NCBI GenBank assembly: GCA_017303335.1
Contig: JAFLBK010000004.1
Span: 248,001 to 312,000 of the forward strand
Direction: 5' to 3'
DNA length: 64,000 nucleotides
Origin: Chitinophagales bacterium
GTDB lineage: Bacteria > Bacteroidota > Bacteroidia > Chitinophagales > Chitinophagaceae
Below, in pieces: positions 24,254 to 31,369 of this stretch. The position numbers and the translations under genes were made by a program. Within the stretch, counting starts at the first letter, position 1. Every line of letters begins with the position of its first letter. The notes below the pieces were generated by a model, which was not told the origin of the DNA, did no database searches, and saw only the letters and a program-made list of their open reading frames with translations.

Positions 24254-24835
24254 TCATTGACGCAGTACCTTGCCCTGGTGATCGATGTACATAACCTTGT
24301 TGTCCTTGATGACCCTGGCTTCTCCTTCTTCAAAATTGCCGGTAAAATCATAGGCAGGTTTGATCACCCATTCGCCTTTGGTATTAATAAACCCCCAGAA
24401 TCCTTTGGCATTGGCGGCAGGAGCCAATCCTTCCGTAAATCCCCGGGCATTGCTGAACTGGAACGGGATCACCAGTTGCCCGGTTGAATTAATAAACCCA
24501 TATTGGTTGTTCTGGGCTACAGGGGCCAATCCACCGCTGAAGCTATAGGCATCTTCATAAATGGCTTCGGTTACAGCCCTGCCCGTACTGTCGAAGTACA
24601 TCCATTTCATATCCAGCCGAACGGCTGTATACCCCTCATTGAACGTAAGCCCTTCATCATAGATCACTTTGATGATCACATCGCCATCCTTATTCACATA
24701 GCCGATCTTACCGTTCTTTTTAACCTTGGATAATCCGCAGATGCAATTGTCGACAGATTCGTAGTTCTTTTCCCATTTTTGTGCATAACTGTCCAGTACC
24801 GGGAACAACAGGAACAGTAATAATATCTTTTTCAT
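24254..24835 (-). CDS. exported WG-repeat protein
   Basis: A 193-residue protein with signal peptide (KKILLLFLLFPVLDSYAQ) and four to five WG beta repeats, recognised by the recurring G-(Y/W)-(V/I)-(N/D)-x-x-G-x-(V/L)-(V/I)-I-P-x-x-Y/F-D pattern, for example GKIGYVNKDGDVIIKVIYDE and QYGFINSTGQLVIPFQF. WG proteins are common in Bacteroidota, often in surface or interaction roles; no specific partner is known here. Confidence 0.85.
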   Translation of the reverse strand: MKKILLLFLLFPVLDSYAQKWEKNYESVDNCICGLSKVKKNGKIGYVNKDGDVIIKVIYDEGLTFNEGYTAVRLDMKWMYFDSTGRAVTEAIYEDAYSFSGGLAPVAQNNQYGFINSTGQLVIPFQFSNARGFTEGLAPAANAKGFWGFINTKGEWVIKPAYDFTGNFEEGEARVIKDNKVMYIDHQGKVLRQ

Positions 24836-24897
24836 ACCATCGTATTTAAATGAAAGAATATCCGCTGCTAACCTAAATTCCCCTTGCCAGCAAAACC

Positions 24898-25023
24898 ATG
24901 ACTTTTTCCACCAAAAAACATGATCCTGATTTCATTTTTCAGTATCAAAGCGGTACCCATCGCCGATTGACCGATTTTGTCGCAGGTATTGTGGATAAAA
25001 AAACCGGCAAAACGCTTTTATAG
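24898..25023 (+). CDS. possible 41-residue protein
   Basis: An uninterrupted frame starting ATG ACT TTT TCC, ending at the TAG at 25021. The product has a basic, polar composition (KKHDPDFIFQYQSGTHRRL, then IVDKKTGKTLL), which looks like a soluble domain start rather than noise. I recognise no family. It sits between the WG-repeat gene and the TPR gene, 32 bp before the latter, and may be a small gene or a truncated remnant. Confidence 0.3.
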   Translation: MTFSTKKHDPDFIFQYQSGTHRRLTDFVAGIVDKKTGKTLL

Positions 25024-25055
25024 CTATTACTTTTTACGGATAAAATCTACTGTAT

Positions 25056-26795
25056 ATGAGCCGGTATACCTTTCTTTTTGCCGTCGTGGTAGTGCTTGTT
25101 GCTATGCTCGCATTCCGGTACCGCGAATCCCGGACAATAGCCCTGGCCGACTTTGAAGCCTATAAAGCAAAAAGAATTGTTCGATGCAGTCCGGATTGGA
25201 ATGAACTCAGTTCCTGGATTGAGGAATCCGATATCCCGCCCATGGAAGGCGCCGGCAAATACAAATGGAAAATTTCCAGCCAGAGCGACAGCGCCCGGTT
25301 CTACTTCAACCAGGGGATAAACATGTACTACGGGTTTCACATCATTGAAGCCATGGCATCATTCAAAAAGGCCACCCGCTTCGATCCCGGTTGCGCTATC
25401 CTCTACTGGGCGCAGGCGCTGAGTTATGGACCCAATATCAATGATTTTGGTTACCGGGCTTCGCCCGAAGCCCTTGCAGCGGTAAACAAAGCGAAACAAT
25501 TATCGTCAGCTGCTTCCGCATTCGAAAATGCCCTCATCAACAGCATGCAGGTACGGTATACCGCAGATTCATCGGATGTAACAAGAGCGCAGCTGAACCA
25601 GGCATATACCAACCAGATGGAAATCGTATACCGTAAATTCAGGTCGAACCCGGATGCGCTGGCCCTCTATGCCGATGCCATGATGCTCCAGCATCCCTGG
25701 GACCTGTGGAATACCAACGGCAGTCCCAAACAATGGACGCCTGCCATCCGTAAGGTGCTGGAAGAATTACTGGCCTTGTATCCCGAACATCCCGGAGGGA
25801 ACCATTATTACATTCACCTTATGGAGCCTTCTCCCTACGCCGCCCTGGCCCTGCCCAGTGCAGACAGGCTTGGTAAAACAAACCCCGGCCTTTCGCACCT
25901 GGTACACATGCCTTCGCATATTTACCTGCGTACCGGGAAATACCAGCGGGGGGTATCCGTGAACATAGATGCCGTTAACAGTTACCAGCGTTACCTGCCC
26001 TTATATGCACCGGTTTCCGGCGCCGATTTCCTGTATGCGATTCACAACCTGCACATGAAAACCAACAACGCGATGCTGATGGGTAATTATAATATAGCCC
26101 TGCAGGCCGCCGAAGAAACCCAAAAGAGCATACCGGCCGATTACTTGTCGATTCCGCCGCCCATGGGGAGTTATGTTCAATACATTTACATGACACCGGT
26201 TATGGTATATGTGCGGTTTGGCAAATGGGATGAATTGCTGCAGGTGAAAAAGCCCGCCGCCGAACAGGTTTATGCCAACCTGCTCTATCATTTTGGAAGA
26301 GGCATGGCTTTCTCGGCAAAGAAACTGTTTACGGATGCGGCCGGGGAACTGGATAAATTGCGGGAACTTATGAAAGACAGTTCCCTGCAAGTACCCTTCA
26401 GCCCTTTTTCGCCGGCGATCGACGGCGCAAAGGTTGCCGAGCAAATGCTGCTGGGCAGTATTCACCTCGACCGGAAATTGGTTGCCGGGGCGATACGGCA
26501 TTTCAGGGAGGCCGATTCCATTGAATCGAAAATGGTGTATAACGAACCCCGCGACTGGATCCTGAATCCCAAACATTACCTGGGCAGCGCTTACCTGGAT
26601 CATGCAGATGCGGTTAATGCCGAAAAGATTTTTCAACAGGATCTCCGGTACAACAATGAAAATGGCTGGGCATTATTCGGCTTGCAGAAAGCATGGCTGC
26701 TCCAGGGTAAAAAGGACAAAGCCCTCCAGGCCCAACGCCGTTTTGAAAAAGCCTTTGCCGGCGCGGATGTTCAGATCCAATCCTCGAGGTATTAG
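25056..26795 (+). CDS. membrane-anchored TPR-like protein
   Basis: A 579-residue protein with one N-terminal anchor helix (TFLFAVVVVLVAMLAF) and a helical-repeat body outside the cytoplasm. TPR-like helices are visible at ARFYFNQGINMYYGFHIIEA and around LVAGAIRHFREAD and LQKAWLLQGKKDKALQAQR. A conserved central patch NHYYIHLMEP ... LVHMPSHIYLRTGKYQ, with several histidines and acidic residues, suggests a possible metal site found in related uncharacterised TPR proteins. Function unknown; the histidine patch is an inference. Confidence 0.75.
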   Translation: MSRYTFLFAVVVVLVAMLAFRYRESRTIALADFEAYKAKRIVRCSPDWNELSSWIEESDIPPMEGAGKYKWKISSQSDSARFYFNQGINMYYGFHIIEAMASFKKATRFDPGCAILYWAQALSYGPNINDFGYRASPEALAAVNKAKQLSSAASAFENALINSMQVRYTADSSDVTRAQLNQAYTNQMEIVYRKFRSNPDALALYADAMMLQHPWDLWNTNGSPKQWTPAIRKVLEELLALYPEHPGGNHYYIHLMEPSPYAALALPSADRLGKTNPGLSHLVHMPSHIYLRTGKYQRGVSVNIDAVNSYQRYLPLYAPVSGADFLYAIHNLHMKTNNAMLMGNYNIALQAAEETQKSIPADYLSIPPPMGSYVQYIYMTPVMVYVRFGKWDELLQVKKPAAEQVYANLLYHFGRGMAFSAKKLFTDAAGELDKLRELMKDSSLQVPFSPFSPAIDGAKVAEQMLLGSIHLDRKLVAGAIRHFREADSIESKMVYNEPRDWILNPKHYLGSAYLDHADAVNAEKIFQQDLRYNNENGWALFGLQKAWLLQGKKDKALQAQRRFEKAFAGADVQIQSSRY

Positions 26796-26895
26796 GCAGG
26801 AAGTCCTCAACGAACGCTCATTATTCAGGCAATGCGGGTAAATTAGCGTCACAAAATCCCGCATCAACCGGATCGTACGATATTGCCTTTGTTCA

Positions 26896-27837
26896 ATGTT
26901 GTTGTTTTCAACGACAGCAGGCGTGTGGGCCCTGGACGGACCCGAACCCCCGGTTAAAAAACCGTTGAACATCCGCATCGAAACCCGGTATGCCGATTCG
27001 GTATCCTGTATCATCCCGTTCAGCCGGGCCGGTAACCTCATCCTCATCCGGGCGAAGGCTGATACCAGCTATGGTAATTTCATCCTCGACACCGGCGCCC
27101 CGGGTCTTGTGCTGAACCTGACCTATTTCCGGGATTATCCCTCGCATACCGAATCGAATGAAGAACAGAGTGGCATTACGGGCACCGTTTCGGCTGTTCG
27201 TAAAACACAGGTGAACCGTTTCCAGTTCGGATGTATTCAAACAGAAGCCGTTGCGGCCGACCTGATCAACCTCGGTCACCTGGAAAATACCAAGGGTATC
27301 CGCATCTTCGGACTGATTGGCCTGGTACAGCTCCGCCAAATGGAAATGATCATCGATTACGAAAACGGGGAGATACACATCCGGAAAACATCGAAAAAAG
27401 AACCCCTCTCGGCCAAAGACCCGCTCTTCGCGGATACCTCGGCCTATACCGCGGTGCCGATCGAATTCTGGAACAACAAACTGGTTACCCGTACAACGAT
27501 GGCCGGCAAAAAGCTCCGGCTCATGATCGATTCCGGCGCCGAATCGAACCTGCTCGACAGCCGGCTGCCCGATAAGATATTCGACAATGTGGAAGTGCTA
27601 CGCCGTATCCAGCTCAGCGGGGCAGGAGACAAGAAGGTGGAAGCGCTTTACGGAAACCTCAACAACCTGCAGATCGGCGACCGGAATACCGGCAGCCTGC
27701 CGGTGATCATCACCAATCTGGAAAAGACCTGCCTGGCGGATAACAGTTGTATCGATGGCATTTTGGGTTTCGATTTTCTCTCCCTGCATAAAATAGGGTT
27801 TAACTTTGTAACGAATAAAATGTATATATGGAAGTGA
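26896..27837 (+). CDS. secreted double-domain aspartyl protease-like protein
   Basis: A 313-residue retropepsin/pepsin-like protein. It has two copies of the active-site loop: FILDTGAPGLVL (D65) and LMIDSGAESNLL (D212), each followed by a hydrophobic flap and the ILGFDFL/GLIGL block of the same fold. Both catalytic aspartates are present, so a single chain could form a pepsin-like pair. The ATG at 26896 leaves only a short signal sequence (LLFSTTAGVWA); an in-frame stretch before it (RINRIVRYCLC) would complete a normal one if a non-ATG codon upstream is used. The stop overlaps the next start by 10 nt. Confidence 0.8.
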   Translation: MLLFSTTAGVWALDGPEPPVKKPLNIRIETRYADSVSCIIPFSRAGNLILIRAKADTSYGNFILDTGAPGLVLNLTYFRDYPSHTESNEEQSGITGTVSAVRKTQVNRFQFGCIQTEAVAADLINLGHLENTKGIRIFGLIGLVQLRQMEMIIDYENGEIHIRKTSKKEPLSAKDPLFADTSAYTAVPIEFWNNKLVTRTTMAGKKLRLMIDSGAESNLLDSRLPDKIFDNVEVLRRIQLSGAGDKKVEALYGNLNNLQIGDRNTGSLPVIITNLEKTCLADNSCIDGILGFDFLSLHKIGFNFVTNKMYIWK

Positions 27838-29264
27838 GGCGAACCGATATACGAAACAAATACCTGCTGCGCTGTCTGCTCACCCTGCTCATGCTGGGGT
27901 CATCGGCCGTTTACGCACAGGTGCCCGTGAAATCGTATACCGTAAAGAATGGAAAGATGTATATCGCCCTCGGAAAAGATATCGGCAAGGCTTCGCTCGA
28001 CAGTTTCATCAACCAGCACGAACTGTACGACCTGGATCTTACCGCCTGCATCAGCACCGGCTCCACCGATACGCTGAAAAAACTGGGCTGGAAGATCGAG
28101 ATCAACAACACCGAAGTATTCGTGATCAGCAAACCGCTGTTCAGCGCCGATAATGTGAATACTATCGCCGACAAAATGGTTCTCACCCAAAAGGGGCGTG
28201 AACCCATTCCCCAGGCACAGGTACATTTCGGGTACAACCGGTTCCGGAATAAACCCGATTTTACCGTAGCCGACTCAGCCGTTACATTTTTTCTCCGGGG
28301 AAATACCCGTGCAGGAACGGTTCTGCTGGCCGGCAATTTCACCAACTGGCAGAACGGGGCCCTGCCCATGAGCAAGACCGACAGCGGCTGGGTAGCAAGT
28401 GTAAAACTGGGCGCCGGGAAACACCTGTACAAGTTTATCATCGACGGTGGCTGGACGACTGACCGCGACAACAGCAACCTCGAAAACGACGGAATGGGGA
28501 ACGACAATTCGGTTTACTACAAGCCCAACCAGGTTTTCAGGCTCGAAGGATATACCAGCGCCAAACGGGTGTACCTAGCCGGCAGCTTCAACCAATGGAA
28601 AGAGAAGAACCTGCTGATGCGGCGGACTGAAACAGGATGGATGCTGCCCGTGTACCTGTCGGAAGGCACACACACCTACCGGTTCATCGCCGATGGAAAC
28701 TGGCTTGCCGACCCTGCCAACCCGGATAAACTGCCGAATGAATACAATGAATTCAACTCGGTGGTTCGTATCGGAAGGCCCTATCTGTTTAAACTGACAG
28801 GCTACACGGAAGCCAGCAAGGTTGTGCTGCTTGGATCCTTTAACGACTGGAGGGATAATGAACTGCTCATGACCAAAACCGCTACAGGCTGGGAATTACC
28901 CTATACGCTTGGTGGCGGTAATTATGAATACCGGATCAAGGTGGATGGAAAAAATATCGGCGACTCTCTCCCGAAAAACAATTTCGTACTGGTCATCGAC
29001 CCCAATTTCACGTTCCGGCTGAAGGGATATTCCAATGCTGCAAGGGTATATTTATCCGGTGATATCAACAACTGGGATATTAATTCCTTACCCATGAAAC
29101 GGGTAGGCGATGAATGGGTGTTCCAGGCACATCTCAATCCCGGCAAGCACCTGTACAAGTTTGTGGTGGATGGAAAATGGATACTCGACCCGGCCAATAA
29201 ACTCTGGGAACAGAACCAGTACGGAACCGGTAACTCCATCTTGTGGTTCGAAGAAAAAGAATGA
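27828..29264 (+). CDS. exported protein with four glycogen-binding-like (AMPK-CBM) domains
   Basis: A 478-residue protein: signal peptide (LLTLLMLGSSAVYAQ), an N-terminal domain of about 110 residues without known fold, then four E-set/AMPK1-CBM-like repeats at roughly 145-220, 230-310, 315-385 and 390-470. Each carries the family core strand: VLLAGNFTNWQ, VYLAGSFNQWK, VVLLGSFNDWR and VYLSGDINNWD, followed by G-W-x(8)-G-x-(H/Y)-x-Y-(K/R)-F. Such domains bind alpha-glucan in AMPK and CBM48 proteins. Here they are exported and repeated. It is translationally coupled to the aspartyl-protease-like gene (27828 overlaps 27837), which suggests a functional pair. Confidence 0.85.
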   Translation: MEVRRTDIRNKYLLRCLLTLLMLGSSAVYAQVPVKSYTVKNGKMYIALGKDIGKASLDSFINQHELYDLDLTACISTGSTDTLKKLGWKIEINNTEVFVISKPLFSADNVNTIADKMVLTQKGREPIPQAQVHFGYNRFRNKPDFTVADSAVTFFLRGNTRAGTVLLAGNFTNWQNGALPMSKTDSGWVASVKLGAGKHLYKFIIDGGWTTDRDNSNLENDGMGNDNSVYYKPNQVFRLEGYTSAKRVYLAGSFNQWKEKNLLMRRTETGWMLPVYLSEGTHTYRFIADGNWLADPANPDKLPNEYNEFNSVVRIGRPYLFKLTGYTEASKVVLLGSFNDWRDNELLMTKTATGWELPYTLGGGNYEYRIKVDGKNIGDSLPKNNFVLVIDPNFTFRLKGYSNAARVYLSGDINNWDINSLPMKRVGDEWVFQAHLNPGKHLYKFVVDGKWILDPANKLWEQNQYGTGNSILWFEEKE

Positions 29265-29265
29265 G

Positions 29266-29287
29266 GAACCGGAAAACTTCCCGGTTC
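29266..29287 (+). terminator. weak terminator after the CBM gene
   Basis: GAACCGG / CCGGTTC, 7-bp stem with an 8-nt loop and only a short T-run; it begins at the stop codon. Confidence 0.4.
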
Positions 29288-29344
29288 TTTGATCATCCTT
29301 GAAACTGATACCAACATTTTTTATTTTACGCTAAAGAAACACAC

Positions 29345-29704
29345 ATGGGCCGTTATAATACCTTCCTGATTCTTTTCCTGGCATCCGTTCTGGTAACCGC
29401 TGTATTCATGGTCTTTTACCTGCAGGCAATTTTTTCGCTTGTCGCGGAAGCGAACCGGCATTTACCCGAGCCGGATCCCTTTGAGATGCTCACGACGATA
29501 TTCTCTCCGCAGGTGCTTTTCTCCGGAGTGGCGATGGCGCTCACCGGGCTTGCGTACCGGATACTGGGTATTGTGTACACGGTGCGTAACAAAACCGTTT
29601 CCGACGGCGAAAAGGCACTTTGGATCATCGGGTTTATCCTGATGGGTTTTGTAACAAGTATCGTATTTCTTGTACTGGGCAGGAAACGCGGATTCATGGA
29701 ATAA
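29345..29704 (+). CDS. small membrane protein
   Basis: A 119-residue protein with three hydrophobic segments (FLILFLASVLVTAVFMVFYL, VLFSGVAMALTGLAYRILGIVY, LWIIGFILMGFVTSIVFLVLG). It ends in a charged tail GRKRGFME. No recognisable domain. It precedes the GNAT gene by 19 bp on the same strand and may be cotranscribed. Confidence 0.65.
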   Translation: MGRYNTFLILFLASVLVTAVFMVFYLQAIFSLVAEANRHLPEPDPFEMLTTIFSPQVLFSGVAMALTGLAYRILGIVYTVRNKTVSDGEKALWIIGFILMGFVTSIVFLVLGRKRGFME

Positions 29705-29723
29705 AATATAACGCGATCACCGT

Positions 29724-30266
29724 ATGACAATCTTCTTCTCGAACCCGGCCGTTGCACTGGCACAAACGACCGATATCCCGGCAATCAAAGATCTCTTGAA
29801 TAAAACATACCGAGGCGACGCGTCGCGGCAGGGGTGGACCACCGAAGCCGACCTGATTGCCGGTGAAACAAGAGCCGATGAACAAATGATCGGCGAAGTG
29901 CTTGGCAAGGAAGGCAGTGTTATCCTTTGTTACCGAACCGACAACGAACAACTGATCGGCTGTGTGAATCTTCAAAAACATGCGCAGCGGATATACCTGG
30001 GCATGTTCAGCGTTTCGCCGGAACTGCAGGGCGGCGGTATCGGTAAACAATTATTGAAAGCCGCCGAAGAATATGCGTCACAGGTTGGCTGCAGTTCCAT
30101 TTACATGCATGTGATCAGCCTGCGTTCGGAACTGGTGGCCTGGTACATCCGGCATGGATATACGGATACAGGCAAACGGATTCCGTTCGAAGAAGACGGT
30201 CTTACCGGTAAGCATCTCCGGAAACTTGAGTTCATGATGCTGGAGAAACCATTGCTAACGCCATGA
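29724..30266 (+). CDS. GNAT-family N-acetyltransferase
   Basis: A 180-residue acetyl-CoA-dependent acyltransferase. The signature is the pyrophosphate-binding loop ELQGGGIGKQLLKAAEEYA near residues 96-114 (Q/R-x-x-G-x-G/A), preceded by the strand IYLGMFSVSP and followed by SIYMHVISLRSELVAWYIRHGY, the usual motif B. The substrate is unknown. It is 19 bp downstream of the small membrane protein gene. Confidence 0.85.
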   Translation: MTIFFSNPAVALAQTTDIPAIKDLLNKTYRGDASRQGWTTEADLIAGETRADEQMIGEVLGKEGSVILCYRTDNEQLIGCVNLQKHAQRIYLGMFSVSPELQGGGIGKQLLKAAEEYASQVGCSSIYMHVISLRSELVAWYIRHGYTDTGKRIPFEEDGLTGKHLRKLEFMMLEKPLLTP

Positions 30267-30366
30267 TGGCGGCGATCGATCCGGTTATTTTACGAAGTAG
30301 AAATACGAACAAACAGAACAGTGCCTGGCTTGGTTTTTGGTCCACTGATGCGCCCAAATCACCACT

Positions 30367-31359
30367 ATGAAAAAACTGCCACTGCTTCGTCCTCTTTTTT
30401 TGATCTTCTTCCTGACAAACCTGGTTGCCTGTAAAAAGAATACAGAACTTGTTGAGTCCGCCGGCACAGGCGGAGGCGGCAATGGCAACCCGGGAGGAAC
30501 AAACTGCTCCCCGGTAAAACCGGCCGCTGAAAACATCGCTATCTTCCCGGCCGACAATCCCTGGAACAAAGACATATCCGCTTCACCCATCGACCCCTAC
30601 AATACGCAGATCATCGCCGCACTTGGTACCAATGCCGTGAAAGCCGATTTTGGCAGCGGACTTTGGCAGGGAGCGCCCATCGGTATTCCTTATATTGTTG
30701 TATGCGGCAACCAACCCCGCATCACGATACATTTCACCGACTATGGCGATGAAAGTGATCCTGGTCCGTATCCCATTCCGCTGAATGCGCCGATCGAAGG
30801 AAACGGTGCCGGTGATTCGCATGTGATCGCGGTGGATGTGCAGAATAAAAAACTCTACGAACTTTTTTATGCGCACGTGAACGGTAACCAGTGGGATGCA
30901 TCATCGGGCGCCATCTTCGACCTGGCGTCGAACCAGATGCGGCCCGAAGGCTGGACATCCGCCGACGCGGCCGGCCTGCCGATCTTTCCCGGGCTTGTAC
31001 GCTATGAAGAAATATTGAAAGGAGAAATCGATCACCCGATCCGTTTCACACTCACCAGTAACAATGTAAAACCCGCCTATATTTATCCCGCCAGGCATAA
31101 AGTAAACAGCAGCGGGGGAATCTACTCGCTACCTTTTGGCGCACGGATACGACTGAAGGCAAGCGTCGATATCAGTGGGTATTCCGCCACCAACCAGGTG
31201 ATCCTCCGGGCTATGAAAAAATACGGGTTGATCCTCGCCGATATCGGCAGTAACATGTACATCAGCGGTGCGCCCGACGAACGCTGGAACAACGACGACC
31301 TGCGCCGCCTTGGCCAGATACGTGCCAGCGATTTTGAAGTGGTGAAATTCAATAACTAA
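30367..31359 (+). CDS. lipoprotein of unknown function
   Basis: A 330-residue lipoprotein (lipobox in LFLIFFLTNLVACKKN, Cys near 22), then a Gly-rich linker. The body begins IFPADNPWNKDIS and contains several conserved-looking blocks (HVIAVDVQNKKLYELFYAH, WTSADAAGLPIFPGLVRYEE, IRFTLTSNNVKPAYIYPARH, MKKYGLILADIGSNMYISG). I have the impression of an uncharacterised family seen in soil bacteria that may bind or process surface polymers, but no catalytic motif is clear. It converges with the DUF5916 gene. Confidence 0.65.
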   Translation: MKKLPLLRPLFLIFFLTNLVACKKNTELVESAGTGGGGNGNPGGTNCSPVKPAAENIAIFPADNPWNKDISASPIDPYNTQIIAALGTNAVKADFGSGLWQGAPIGIPYIVVCGNQPRITIHFTDYGDESDPGPYPIPLNAPIEGNGAGDSHVIAVDVQNKKLYELFYAHVNGNQWDASSGAIFDLASNQMRPEGWTSADAAGLPIFPGLVRYEEILKGEIDHPIRFTLTSNNVKPAYIYPARHKVNSSGGIYSLPFGARIRLKASVDISGYSATNQVILRAMKKYGLILADIGSNMYISGAPDERWNNDDLRRLGQIRASDFEVVKFNN

Positions 31360-31369
31360 ACAAACCTGC

